Assembly (NCBI RefSeq): GCF_001884185.1
Contig: NZ_MAOE01000002.1
Location: forward strand, 1 to 64,000
DNA length: 64,000 nucleotides
Source: Bacillus albus
GTDB taxonomy: Bacteria; Bacillota; Bacilli; Bacillales; Bacillaceae_G
Reading direction: 5' to 3'
Below are positions 46,373 to 54,750 of the stretch, piece by piece. Below the pieces are notes generated by a model. It saw only the letters and a program-made list of their open reading frames with translations, did not search any database and was not told the origin of the DNA. Numbering within the stretch: the first letter of the stretch is position 1; the number at the start of each line of letters is the position of its first letter. A program made the translations under genes and the position numbers.

Positions 46373-46669
46373 TTAATTCTCTTTCCAAAATGTAAAAAGT
46401 TCTTCAGGACTTCGCAAATTATGTGCAAGGCATGTTTGTGCAGTTTGTTTAAAGTTTTGTATAAGTGGTTCTAACCTAGAAGGATCATATTGTTTCACAT
46501 TGCCAGCAATAATAGTTTCATCTTTATCTAAGTTAAGTGATATTTTTAGCGAAGTTATATTTGTTTCTAGTTGTACAACTTCCATGTAAAAAAACTTTTT
46601 GTCTAAGTCAATTATAATATAATCATATCGCTCTACTTGTTTAAAGTATCCTACAACATTATCTTCCAA
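46373..46669 (-). CDS. Hypothetical protein (98 aa)
   Basis: Not recognised. Starting at TTG 46669, six bases after GGGAGGG, gives 98 residues: DNVVGYFKQVERYDYIIIDLDKKFFYMEVVQLETNITSLKISLNLDKDETIIAGNVKQYDPSRLEPLIQNFKQTAQ. It looks like a small alpha/beta protein. Its 5' side is separated from tnpB by only the transposon end and the guide-like region, so a transcript leaving tnpB could run into it. The role is unknown. Confidence 0.6.
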   Translation of the reverse strand: MEDNVVGYFKQVERYDYIIIDLDKKFFYMEVVQLETNITSLKISLNLDKDETIIAGNVKQYDPSRLEPLIQNFKQTAQTCLAHNLRSPEELFTFWKEN

Positions 46670-46721
46670 TTGAAACCCTCCCAAGTACTATAGCTTATCT
46701 GGAAGACTTCTCTATGAACAC

Positions 46722-46830
46722 TCCCCCACTTAGCAAAGCTTAAAGTGGGGGTTTCTAACGTTTCGACCTAACGGACGATTAACGTCAGGGGAGTTAACAC
46801 ATTAGCGAGCTGTTTCACGCCTAACCCCTC
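46722..46830 (-). ncRNA. Probable omega/reRNA guide of TnpB
   Basis: In IS605 elements the TnpB guide RNA overlaps the 3' end of tnpB and ends at the element's right end, with the adjoining flank as guide. Here the terminal stem CCCCCACTT/AAGTGGGGG and the preceding GACGTTAATCGTCC stem on the minus strand fit such a scaffold. The guide would be the next ~16-20 bases, beginning near 46715 downward. Extent inferred by analogy. Confidence 0.5.
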
Positions 46831-48237
46831 TATCCCATTTGTCCATGCATTTGGGATTACTTTTCGTAAAATGTTAGCCGCAGCATTTACATCTGCATTA
46901 ATTAAAGTTTTATTTGCTGAACGATATATACCGCGCTCTATTCGTTTTCCTGAAAAAGTTGTATTTTGGTCATTTTCTCCATACGTTGGAATGAAGTCGT
47001 TATCCAGAAAACTTGCTTTCGATGTATATGATTCTTCAGTTACAACAACTTGAATGCCTACAGCATTTGCTTTGTATGTAATCATTTGAATCAGTAAATT
47101 ATGCGGGATATGACAAAACGATTGGTTATTTCTTTTTCCCATATTCGTTTCTTGTTTCCAATTTTTGTTTTGACCAATAACGATTTTACAAACTTCTTCT
47201 TCTTGAGCTAGTTTTACGATATGGTGACTAACTTTATGGAAGACGTCTTTTATTTTCAAATAACGTTTTTGATGAAGTTTTTCTATCCTTTTAGAAGTAA
47301 AAGGTCTTTCATTCGTTTGTTTTCCATTTCTAAGAACGCTTGTAAAATGACTCTTCATTTTGTTGTAATATTGATTTATGCTTTTGACATGTTTGCTCTT
47401 AACAAGGACAGGTTTCATACCTGTGTTTGTTACGATGGTTGCAAGGTTATCAATACCTAAATCAATACTCATATAACGTGCATTCTCTTCAATCATTTGT
47501 TGTTCAGAAGGAACATCAATTACCAATTCCACTATATATTCATTGTATTTTGGAATCACACGAACTTGTTTCAGTTTACCTTCAGTGAAACCTAGTTTCC
47601 CAATATTTAATTGTAATTTCGTCTTTGGAAACTTTAAAAATCTACCGTTTTTAATGATGCAATCTTGGTTTGTATACAGAATCTCTTTTTCAGAAGAACG
47701 AATATACTTTGGAATCCTAGGCATTCCAGCATATTTGTTTGGATTCTTTTTATAGTCTTTTAAACTAGCAAAAAAAGATTTCCAATTTTGGAACAAACCT
47801 TTCATGATTGACTGGCTACATTGCGTAGGCAAAGCTCGATAATCATTTTGAATCATAGCCTTAAATAGTGCATCTAGAAAGTTATAATCTACATAAGGTT
47901 TTTTAAAATTAGGTTCTGAAAACAAATTACATTTAATCTCTTTCTGTTCTTCTTTAGGCTTTAATTTCTCTTTTTCCAATTTCTTCTGATAGGCAAGACG
48001 TTGTGTGTCATTCATCTTACCAATATTTTTATGAATATTATCCAGAACTTCTTTTTGCAAAGGCTGCAACTCTTTTTCTTGTGTTAATCCAGTGTACACC
48101 TGGCGTATATAAAAGTTTGTGGTGTTGTACATGTTCTTAGCGTTATGACAACATTCTTGAAAATAAGAATACATACGATGCCCTTTTTTAATCCAAATTT
48201 GAAGAGTTTTATAGTTTGATGGATTTTCCTTTGTCAT
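46768..48237 (-). CDS. tnpB: IS605-type RNA-guided endonuclease TnpB
   Basis: 489 residues. RuvC-I is ARYMSIDLGIDNLATIVTN (catalytic Asp); RuvC-III is SANKTLINADVNAAANILRK (Asp). The RuvC-II segment reads CKIVIGQNKNWKQETNMG, without the Glu of the usual IExL motif. The zinc-finger CxxC pairs of most TnpB proteins are missing; the region reads EESYTSKASFLDNDFIPTYG and FSGKRIERGIYRSANK, a feature shared by a TnpB subgroup common in Bacilli. TnpB cuts DNA beside a short TAM under RNA guidance to favour retention of the element. ATG 48237 lies eight bases after AAGGAGG; GTG 48246 is within the RBS. The reading frame is intact. Confidence 0.9.
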   Translation of the reverse strand: MTKENPSNYKTLQIWIKKGHRMYSYFQECCHNAKNMYNTTNFYIRQVYTGLTQEKELQPLQKEVLDNIHKNIGKMNDTQRLAYQKKLEKEKLKPKEEQKEIKCNLFSEPNFKKPYVDYNFLDALFKAMIQNDYRALPTQCSQSIMKGLFQNWKSFFASLKDYKKNPNKYAGMPRIPKYIRSSEKEILYTNQDCIIKNGRFLKFPKTKLQLNIGKLGFTEGKLKQVRVIPKYNEYIVELVIDVPSEQQMIEENARYMSIDLGIDNLATIVTNTGMKPVLVKSKHVKSINQYYNKMKSHFTSVLRNGKQTNERPFTSKRIEKLHQKRYLKIKDVFHKVSHHIVKLAQEEEVCKIVIGQNKNWKQETNMGKRNNQSFCHIPHNLLIQMITYKANAVGIQVVVTEESYTSKASFLDNDFIPTYGENDQNTTFSGKRIERGIYRSANKTLINADVNAAANILRKVIPNAWTNGIEGLGVKQLANVLTPLTLIVR

Positions 48238-48484
48238 TTTATTCACCTCCTTGTTAAGGATATTATAGCAAAAATGGAACGTATGTTTCTGTTTTTCTCT
48301 TGAAAATAAAATATTTCTTTCAATTCACCTCACCACCTTCACTTACATTTAGAGGTGGGAGTCCTCTCGAAAGGAATGATAGATTGTATAATTCCTTGTT
48401 CTATGTCACATAAGTGTAAAAATAACTATTATAGGGCAATGTCATGTATAATAGAAAGAAAAGGCTTGTGAGGGGGGAGAAGAG

Positions 48485-48757
48485 ATGATCGTTCTTTGGA
48501 TAATTACGCTTTGTATGACTGCTATTTTTGCATATATGACGTTAAAACAAAATGGCTTAAAGCGATTAGTTCCAGGAAGTATTCTTGCAGGGATTGCCCT
48601 TATCACGTATGTAATTTCTATTTTTATTGAAAGTGTATCAGTGGATATGAGCACAAGTTTAATGTTTATCGGTATTACGCTATTTGCAGGTAGTGTCATG
48701 GTACTTATGGTTGCTGGTATTATTTTATTTATTCATATGAATTCGGAAACGTTATAG
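48485..48757 (+). CDS. Small three-helix membrane protein
   Basis: 90 residues, three hydrophobic helices (LWIITLCMTAIFAYMTL, LVPGSILAGIALITYVISIFI, LMFIGITLFAGSVMVLMVAGIILFIHM). No family recognised with confidence. GAGGGGGGAG lies before the ATG. It stands alone, between the tnpB element's left end and a terminator shared with mscL. Confidence 0.72.
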   Translation: MIVLWIITLCMTAIFAYMTLKQNGLKRLVPGSILAGIALITYVISIFIESVSVDMSTSLMFIGITLFAGSVMVLMVAGIILFIHMNSETL

Positions 48758-48764
48758 CATATAG

Positions 48765-48797
48765 AAAAGGCATGTCCCCTTGGGGACATGCCTTTTT
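48765..48797. terminator. Bidirectional terminator between the membrane protein gene and mscL
   Basis: AAAAGGCATGTCCCC and its exact reverse complement with a two-base loop; T run on both sides. Confidence 0.92.
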
Positions 48798-48807
48798 ATC
48801 CGTTCAA

Positions 48808-49206
48808 TTATGCTCTATCTTTAGAAGAATTTTGTTGCTTTAATAAGTCGCGAATTTCGCCAAGAAGTTCTTCTTCTTTTGTTGGTTCCGGAAGTGCCTC
48901 TTCTTTTTCTTCTTCTCTCTTAGATGTTAGTTTGTTGAATACTTTAACGAACATAAAGATAGCCGCTGCAATAATTAAGAAATCAAAAATAGTTTGGATG
49001 AAGTTACCGTACATAATAGATGATTTACCGAATGTAATTTTTAAATCTGTAAAGTCAACGCCACCTAATACCATACCAAGTAATGGTGTGATGATATCTT
49101 TTACTAAAGAACTAACGATTTTACCGAATGCAGCACCGATTACAACCCCGACAGCTAAATCGATTACATTCCCTTTGAATGCGAATTTTTTAAACTCGTT
49201 CCACAT
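48808..49206 (-). CDS. mscL: Large-conductance mechanosensitive channel MscL
   Basis: 132 residues. [44 protein letters not shown] is the classic MscL N-terminal amphipathic helix and TM1; TM2 is [25 protein letters not shown]; the C-terminal bundle ends [15 protein letters not shown]. Forms a homopentameric pore that opens under membrane tension to release solutes on osmotic downshock. AAGGATGGG lies upstream of the ATG. Confidence 0.97.
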   Translation of the reverse strand: MWNEFKKFAFKGNVIDLAVGVVIGAAFGKIVSSLVKDIITPLLGMVLGGVDFTDLKITFGKSSIMYGNFIQTIFDFLIIAAAIFMFVKVFNKLTSKREEEKEEALPEPTKEEELLGEIRDLLKQQNSSKDRA

Positions 49207-49334
49207 GTGTTAATCCCATCCTTTCCACGATTCATTATGAAATTTATAATTCCTATCAACATATTCTATAGAAATTTGCGTGAGAAATAAAGGGGGAATG
49301 GGAATGAAAGTAAATTCTGAAAAATGTATCCGTT

Positions 49335-50261
49335 TTAATTTTTGCTTACATTATCTAGTAGAGATTGCAACAGTTGCTGCGTTTTTAATCCTTCTAATCC
49401 ATCTACAGCAGGTTTTGTATCTCCATGTACACATTCAATAAAATGATGAACAGCATCTTCAAAACCACGTTGTTTTAACGTTGTATCCCATGATGGTGAA
49501 CCAATTTGAGAAACTGAATTATCCTGCTCAACTTCAAATGTGTTCATATTTTTTACGCGAATGATTTTCCCTGTCGTTACAAGTTCAATTTGTTCTAAAT
49601 TCGTACCGGCATGGCGATGCATCGCAGTAGAAAGCAACAGTCCACTTGGCGTTGTATATGTATGATGTCCGTAAAGAAGTTCATTCTTTTCATTCATTTG
49701 CATCATATTATGAACGACGTTAAGATCATCGTTAGCTAACCAGCGAGCAGTATCTACGATATGTAAGTAATCATCTAACATCGTAAAGTCGTACGTATAT
49801 GGCCCGACTTTATTTGTGCGGTGCTTTTCAATTCGAACCCATGAAATATTATGAGCTTGCTCTTTTGCCGTAACATACATAGGAATGAATCGGCGATTAA
49901 ATCCGACCATTAATTTTCGGTTATGTTTTTCGCTCAACTCGACTAGTTTTTCAGCCTGTTCCACTGTAGCAGCTAGCGGCTTATCAACATAAACGTCGAT
50001 TCCTTTTTTCAGAAGTTCAGAAACGATTTCATAATGCGATGCAGTTGAACTATGAACGAAGATTGCATCGCATTCCGAAGCTAACGTTTCAATAGAATGG
50101 AAGTCTTGAATGCGGTATTGCTGGCAAACTTGTTTTCTTTTCTCCGCGTTAGGTGTAAACGCCCCTACAAAATTCCAATCTGTTTCTTTTGTAAGTGTTG
50201 GAAGATAAGCTTTTTGTGCAATACTTCCAAGTCCAATCATCCCAATTTTAGGTTTGTTCAT
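49335..50261 (-). CDS. Gfo/Idh/MocA-family oxidoreductase
   Basis: 308 residues. NAD(P)-binding motif IGMIGLGSIAQKAYLPTL at the N-terminus, FVHSSTASHYEIVSELLKKGIDVYVDKPLAATVEQAEKLVELSEK with the conserved EKP-like motif (DKP here), and VGFNRRFIPMY. The family oxidises or reduces sugars, inositol and related compounds. DKP replaces the commonest EKP. ATG 50261 has AGGTGGG seven bases upstream. It is not in an operon, so no substrate hint. Confidence 0.88.
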   Translation of the reverse strand: MNKPKIGMIGLGSIAQKAYLPTLTKETDWNFVGAFTPNAEKRKQVCQQYRIQDFHSIETLASECDAIFVHSSTASHYEIVSELLKKGIDVYVDKPLAATVEQAEKLVELSEKHNRKLMVGFNRRFIPMYVTAKEQAHNISWVRIEKHRTNKVGPYTYDFTMLDDYLHIVDTARWLANDDLNVVHNMMQMNEKNELLYGHHTYTTPSGLLLSTAMHRHAGTNLEQIELVTTGKIIRVKNMNTFEVEQDNSVSQIGSPSWDTTLKQRGFEDAVHHFIECVHGDTKPAVDGLEGLKTQQLLQSLLDNVSKN

Positions 50262-50339
50262 GTGTATTCCCACCTATTCATATTGATATAACGGCTTAAA
50301 TGTAGCATAGGGTGGGGGAGGAAGGCAAAAATTAGCTTT

Positions 50340-51020
50340 TTACTTATGTTCTTCTAGCAAAATCTTTTCTATCTCTTCAAAGTTATGAGCGCGAGCATGC
50401 TCTAGCGGGGTAACATCATCGTTGTCTGGAATAGTTACATCTGCACCGTGCTCAATAAGAAGGCGAATGACTTGTTGTTGTGTTTCGTTTCCGTTACTTA
50501 GTACGATCGCTTCCATTAAAGCAGTCCATCCGAGATTATTTACATGGTTAACATCAACAGATGTCCGGGTGAGGAGTTCGTTAATAACATCGATATAGCC
50601 ATGTTCTGAGGCAGGGATAAGAGCTGTTCCGCCGTAACGATTCGTAAGTGATGGATCTGCCCCAGCATCAATCGTTAGTTTTAAAATATGTAAGTAACCT
50701 TCTGCACCGGCGTATAGAAAGGGATTGTTTTTCATATCGTCTTGGATATTTACGTCAGCCCCTGCTTCAATAAGCGCTTTTGCGGTTTTTACATCATTTT
50801 TGTATGTAGCAATCATAAGAGGAGTACGTCCTTTACTGTCCGTTATATTTATGTCAGCCCCTTTTTTGAGTAACGATATAACAGTATTCGTTTCTTGTTT
50901 CTCAGTAGCTGCTAGTAGCGATGTCTCCATGTTTGTCATCTCCTTTTTAACTTCTTGTTCTTGTGAGCAACCTTGCAAAAAAATTACGCAACATATCATA
51001 CTTACTGTTTTTTTGAACAT
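50340..51020 (-). CDS. Ankyrin-repeat lipoprotein
   Basis: 226 residues. Signal MFKKTVSMICCVIFLQGCSQEQ with lipobox LQGC, so it is on the outer membrane face or cell wall side. Five or so ankyrin repeats follow: LLAATEKQETNTVISLLKKGADINITDSKGRTPLMIATYKNDVKTAKALIEAGADVNIQDD..., ending GADVTIPDNDDVTPLEHARAHNFEEIEKILLEE. It presumably binds a protein partner outside the cell membrane; target unknown. GAGGAGG precedes the ATG. It diverges from the histidine kinase gene. Confidence 0.88.
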   Translation of the reverse strand: MFKKTVSMICCVIFLQGCSQEQEVKKEMTNMETSLLAATEKQETNTVISLLKKGADINITDSKGRTPLMIATYKNDVKTAKALIEAGADVNIQDDMKNNPFLYAGAEGYLHILKLTIDAGADPSLTNRYGGTALIPASEHGYIDVINELLTRTSVDVNHVNNLGWTALMEAIVLSNGNETQQQVIRLLIEHGADVTIPDNDDVTPLEHARAHNFEEIEKILLEEHK

Positions 51021-51169
51021 GGAATTTCAACCTCCTCATTTCAACTGTAAAAGAAGAACATTAAATTTTTATAAACTGACGCTAAAATTACTATAAAATC
51101 GCTTGAGTATTTGAACATATATTTTTATGCTTATGAGTAACAAGGTTTGTTAAAGTGAGGATGTAACAT

Positions 51170-52624
51170 ATGTCTATTAAAACAAGATTTTTATTCTCTT
51201 ATATCGCTGTTATTCTCGTTTCTATCACGCTCATATTAGTCGCGGGATTTTTAATTGTTTTTTCCATAACAGGAGACTTTGAATCAGTGAAAAATTTCTA
51301 TAAAAGTTCCTATATTCAAAAGCCGCTTACTCCAGAAGAAGAGAATACGTATATGGAATTGAAATTAGCGGCAAAGAAAAATCAATCACAACTATTAGAT
51401 GAATCGTTCGTTTCATCACTTGAAAAAGAAGGTGTGAAAATAGTTGTAAGAAAGGGAGAAACCATTTCTTATGCTACAAAAATATTTGAAAGTATATCTT
51501 TAAAAGAAGCCCTTCCGAAATTTGAATCAGCAAATATTAATAGTCGTGGTACAACGGAACTAGGCGATACATTTTATCGATATGTAAAATTTGATTTTTA
51601 TTTTCCCGGGGATGAAGAAGGAAGTATATTTGTACTAAAAAGACAAAGTTCATTTGTAGATCTTACACAAAAGTTATTTCCGATTTTGTTCGTATCACTT
51701 TTACTGTTAGCCATTTTGCTTATTGGATTATTAAGTTACCTCGTCTCAAGAAGTGTAATAAAACCAATCTTCGTATTGAAAGATGCGACTGAGAAAATAA
51801 AAGAAGGGGATTTGAATTTTCAAATTCCAGTTACATCGCACGATGAAATCGGGCAATTAAATCAAGGGTTTGAGGAAATGAGGAAGAAGTTAAAAGAATC
51901 GATTGAAGTGCAAACACAGTATGAAGAAAATCGAAAAGAGCTCATTTCCAATATATCTCATGATTTAAAAACACCGATTACATCTATTATCGGATATGTA
52001 GAAGGCATAAAAGATGGAGTTGCAAATACGCCAGAAAAGATGGATAAGTATTTAACGACCATTCATACGAAGGCAAAACATATGGATACACTCATTGATG
52101 AGCTCTTTTTGTTTTCGAAGCTTGATTTGAATCGAGTTCCTTTTCAGTTTGAAACGATAGTGTTAAATGTGTTTATGCAGGAATTATTAGAAGAGATGCA
52201 AATGGATTTAAGTGAGGAAGGTATAGAAGTTTACTTACAATTACATTCATCACCACTATATGTAACGGCCGACTGCGAAAAGATAAATAGAGTAATATCC
52301 AATTTAATTCATAATAGTGTGAAATACATGGATAAAGAAGAGAAGAAAATTACTGTAACAGTATTGAGTGATAACGATACTGTTATTGTGAAAGTAATGG
52401 ACAATGGATCAGGTATTGAGGCTGATACGCTGCCGTATATATTTGAGCGGTTTTATCGTGCAGAGCAATCGCGAAATTCTAACACAGGTGGAAGTGGACT
52501 TGGTTTAGCGATAGCGAAGCAAATTATTGAAGAACATGGCGGGGAAATTTGGGCGGAAAGTAAGCTTGGGGAAGGTACAAGTATTTTCTTCTCATTGAAA
52601 AAAGTACAGGAATGTGGTGAGTAG
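51170..52624 (+). CDS. Membrane sensor histidine kinase
   Basis: 484 residues. TM1 (FSYIAVILVSITLILVAGFLIVF), an extracellular sensor of about 130 residues, TM2 (ILFVSLLLLAILLIGLLSYLV), HAMP, the dimerisation box LISNISHDLKTPITSIIGYVEGI with the phosphorylated His, and the ATPase domain N, G1 and G2 boxes (NLIHNSVKYM, DNGSGIEADTLPYIFERFYRAEQS, GSGLGLAIAKQIIEEHGG). Signal unknown. The kinase gene comes first and the response regulator starts 1 base after its stop, the reverse of the more usual order in Bacillus. It diverges from the ankyrin lipoprotein gene. Confidence 0.94.
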   Translation: MSIKTRFLFSYIAVILVSITLILVAGFLIVFSITGDFESVKNFYKSSYIQKPLTPEEENTYMELKLAAKKNQSQLLDESFVSSLEKEGVKIVVRKGETISYATKIFESISLKEALPKFESANINSRGTTELGDTFYRYVKFDFYFPGDEEGSIFVLKRQSSFVDLTQKLFPILFVSLLLLAILLIGLLSYLVSRSVIKPIFVLKDATEKIKEGDLNFQIPVTSHDEIGQLNQGFEEMRKKLKESIEVQTQYEENRKELISNISHDLKTPITSIIGYVEGIKDGVANTPEKMDKYLTTIHTKAKHMDTLIDELFLFSKLDLNRVPFQFETIVLNVFMQELLEEMQMDLSEEGIEVYLQLHSSPLYVTADCEKINRVISNLIHNSVKYMDKEEKKITVTVLSDNDTVIVKVMDNGSGIEADTLPYIFERFYRAEQSRNSNTGGSGLGLAIAKQIIEEHGGEIWAESKLGEGTSIFFSLKKVQECGE

Positions 52625-52625
52625 A

Positions 52626-53315
52626 ATGAAGAGAATTTTACTAGTAGAAGATGAAATAAGTATTGCAGAATTACAACGAGATTATTTAGAAATTAGTGAT
52701 TTTCAAGTGGATGTAGAGCATTCTGGAGAGAAAGGTTTACAAATGGCTTTACAGGAAGATTATGATTTAATTATTTTAGACATTATGCTTCCGAAGATGA
52801 ACGGTTTCGAAATTTGTAAACAAATACGTGCTATAAAAGACATTCCGATTTTACTTGTTTCAGCAAAGAAGGAAGATATCGATAAAATTCGCGGACTCGG
52901 TTTAGGGGCGGATGACTATATAACGAAACCGTTTAGCCCGAGTGAATTAGTCGCAAGGGTAAAAGCGCATATTTCTCGTTATGAAAGATTATCTGGAAAT
53001 GTGAGTAAGCAACGCGATACGCTATACATTCACGGAATTTCTATTGATCAGCGAGCAAGAAAAGTTTTTATAAATAGTGAAGAAATCGCGTTTACAACGA
53101 AGGAGTTTGATTTATTAACATTCTTTGTTACGCATCCAAACCAAGTATTAAATAAAGAACAGTTATTTGAACGCATTTGGGGATTAGACTCAGCTGGCGA
53201 TCTAGCTACTGTCGTTGTTCACATTAGAAAGCTACGTGAAAAAATTGAAAGAGATTCTGCTCACCCGCAATATATTGAAACGGTATGGGGAGCTGGTTAT
53301 CGTTTTAACGTGTAA
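52626..53315 (+). CDS. OmpR/PhoB-family response regulator
   Basis: 229 residues. Receiver domain KRILLVEDEISIAELQRDYLEI, phospho-acceptor LIILDIMLPKMNGFEICKQIR (Asp), Thr/Ser and Lys in ILLVSAKK and GADDYITKPFSPSELVARVKAHI; C-terminal winged helix EEIAFTTKEFDLLTFFVTHPNQVLNKEQLFERIWG...VVVHIRKLREKIE...VWGAGYRF. Partner of the upstream kinase. ATG 52626 follows the kinase stop by one base. Confidence 0.95.
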   Translation: MKRILLVEDEISIAELQRDYLEISDFQVDVEHSGEKGLQMALQEDYDLIILDIMLPKMNGFEICKQIRAIKDIPILLVSAKKEDIDKIRGLGLGADDYITKPFSPSELVARVKAHISRYERLSGNVSKQRDTLYIHGISIDQRARKVFINSEEIAFTTKEFDLLTFFVTHPNQVLNKEQLFERIWGLDSAGDLATVVVHIRKLREKIERDSAHPQYIETVWGAGYRFNV

Positions 53316-53318
53316 TGT

Positions 53319-53346
53319 ACCTGCCGAGTAATTGGCAGGTTTTTAT
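53319..53346 (+). terminator. Terminator of the two-component operon
   Basis: ACCTGCC and GGCAGGT arms around 8 bases, followed by T residues. Confidence 0.88.
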
Positions 53347-53438
53347 TGTTATCTTTACTAAAAGGGAATAATAGGTAATTTATGTTAAAATATAAAGAGA
53401 AATAAAACATAGGAGAGCATGAGAGGACGTGCTACATT

Positions 53439-53726
53439 TTGGAGGATACACTAAAAGATAATAAACCAAACAAGGCTTTAAAGATTGGAACGAATATCGT
53501 ACTTATTTTATTAATTATTGGTGTAATACAAATGTTTTATGATGAAGATTCTACGAATGATCATTTTGGCTGGTTATTTTTCGCAATCTTTTGGGTGATT
53601 AAAAGTATTTCTAGCTCTAAGGTAAGCTTAAAAGATAGAGATAAAAAGTCAGTATTACTTGATGTGGTTTTAGTGGTTATTTCTTGTGTTATTTTAATTG
53701 TTTTTAGTATGAAATACTTCTTTTGA
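53439..53726 (+). CDS. Small membrane protein (95 aa, start uncertain)
   Basis: Two to three hydrophobic helices: IGTNIVLILLIIGVIQMFY, FGWLFFAIFWVIKSISS and SVLLDVVLVVISCVILIVFSMKYFF. No family recognised. The start at TTG 53439 is weak: AGAGGA lies about 11 bases upstream, and a GGAGG occurs just inside the frame (53441-53445). A terminator follows closely. The hydrophobic pattern supports a real product. Confidence 0.6.
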   Translation: MEDTLKDNKPNKALKIGTNIVLILLIIGVIQMFYDEDSTNDHFGWLFFAIFWVIKSISSSKVSLKDRDKKSVLLDVVLVVISCVILIVFSMKYFF

Positions 53727-53728
53727 AA

Positions 53729-53761
53729 AAAGCTCATAGTCTTATAGAGACTGTGAGCTTT
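53729..53761. terminator. Terminator after the small membrane protein
   Basis: AAGCTCATAGTC and GACTGTGAGCTT arms with one mismatch; usable from both sides. Confidence 0.8.
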
Positions 53762-53778
53762 CCTTAATAATAACGGTA

Positions 53779-54618
53779 CTAATGTAACGATTTATAGAAT
53801 GTTCGAGTAGTAGAAGTAAACTGAGCAGCTTCTTCCAAAAAGGGATAATGGTTACTCTCCTCAAATGTCACAAAGATAGAATTACGTATACCCTTATGCA
53901 TTTCGATAGAATATTGAATCGGACACTGTACATCATGTCTTCCACATATAATAAGTGTCTTTGTTTGGATGGAAGGTAAATTTTCTCTTAAATCAAATGA
54001 AGGATACTCTTTATTAAAAACGTTCATCCGGCTAGCGGATATAGTTTTTTGGATTGGTTTACAAAAATAAGAGTTGTAGTTTTCTGGTTTATGCAGTGAT
54101 AATTTTGTTCTCTCAGTAGATAGTTCTTTCCGCTCTTCACTTGTAAGGTGAGGGCGTTTCAAGTTTTCGATGAGTTGTTGCATATAATGAAACTGAGGAT
54201 GTTCTGGATGATAAATACAAAATGGTGTTTCGGTATAGTTACTTGCTGCAGCTCCGGCCACGACTAATGATTGTAAGGAATTTGGATATGTAATCGCATA
54301 TAAAAGTCCAAGCATACCGCCTGTTGAGTGGCCAGCGAAATGCCATGTTGGAAGTTGTAAAGCTTCTCGTATAGCTTCTAAATCGTGAATCGTTTCAATC
54401 ATACTTAATTCTTTTTCTGAATTGGCTTTTACAGAGTTACCAGCGTCTCGTAAATTAATGAGGAATACACGATGCGTAGCAGTGAAAACATCCGCAAAGT
54501 AATCACCATTTTCATTAAATTGTGAATAGTGATGTGTAATACAAAGTGGTTCGCCATTTCCTTTTGTAAAGAGTTCAAATGTGCCACGTTTCGTGTTGAT
54601 TATTTGTTGTGTCCACAT
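53779..54618 (-). CDS. Alpha/beta-fold hydrolase
   Basis: 279 residues. RVFLINLRDAGNSVKA and the nucleophile elbow WHFAGHSTGGMLGLLYAITYP (GHSTGG, Ser), an acid-region Asp in TLIICGRHDVQCPIQYS, and a His in FEESNHYPFLEEAAQF complete the catalytic triad. Substrate unknown; related to prolyl-aminopeptidase/haloperoxidase-like esterases. ATG 54618 has AAAGGTCG upstream; the longer frame from 54639 overlaps this RBS. Confidence 0.86.
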   Translation of the reverse strand: MWTQQIINTKRGTFELFTKGNGEPLCITHHYSQFNENGDYFADVFTATHRVFLINLRDAGNSVKANSEKELSMIETIHDLEAIREALQLPTWHFAGHSTGGMLGLLYAITYPNSLQSLVVAGAAASNYTETPFCIYHPEHPQFHYMQQLIENLKRPHLTSEERKELSTERTKLSLHKPENYNSYFCKPIQKTISASRMNVFNKEYPSFDLRENLPSIQTKTLIICGRHDVQCPIQYSIEMHKGIRNSIFVTFEESNHYPFLEEAAQFTSTTRTFYKSLH

Positions 54619-54663
54619 AATATCACGACCTTTTCTCATAAAAGTTGGACCACTTAATTATGA

Positions 54664-54712
54664 AATAAAATATATCAGCGATTATCAAAATATATCGACT
54701 TACCGACAATAA
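54664..54712 (-). repeat. GATATA-phased intergenic repeat, copy d (reverse orientation)
   Basis: On the minus strand two GATATA motifs (plus-strand TATATC at 54671 and 54691) are 20 bp apart, preceded by TTGTCGGTAAGTC as in copies b and c. It lies between the acuC terminator and the hydrolase gene. Confidence 0.65.
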
Positions 54713-54714
54713 GT

Positions 54715-54748
54715 AAAAGGAGGCTATTTAAAAACGAGCCTCCTTTTC
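54715..54748 (-). terminator. Terminator of acuABC
   Basis: AAAAGGAGGCT and AGCCTCCTTTT arms around 11 bases; 3 bases after the acuC stop on the minus strand. Confidence 0.88.
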
Positions 54749-54750
54749 AT

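Larger units (their letters stand above)
46700..48383 (-). mobile_element. IS200/IS605-group element carrying only tnpB
   Basis: Limits approximate. Right end: hairpin CCCCCACTT...AAGTGGGGG at 46723-46751 next to the tnpB stop. Left end: hairpin CCACCT...AGGTGG at 48334-48359 followed by GAGGACTCCC-type sequence (minus strand) at 48355-48369. Subterminal hairpins without inverted repeats, and no target-site duplication, are as expected of this group. No tnpA is present, so it depends on a transposase in trans. Confidence 0.75.
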
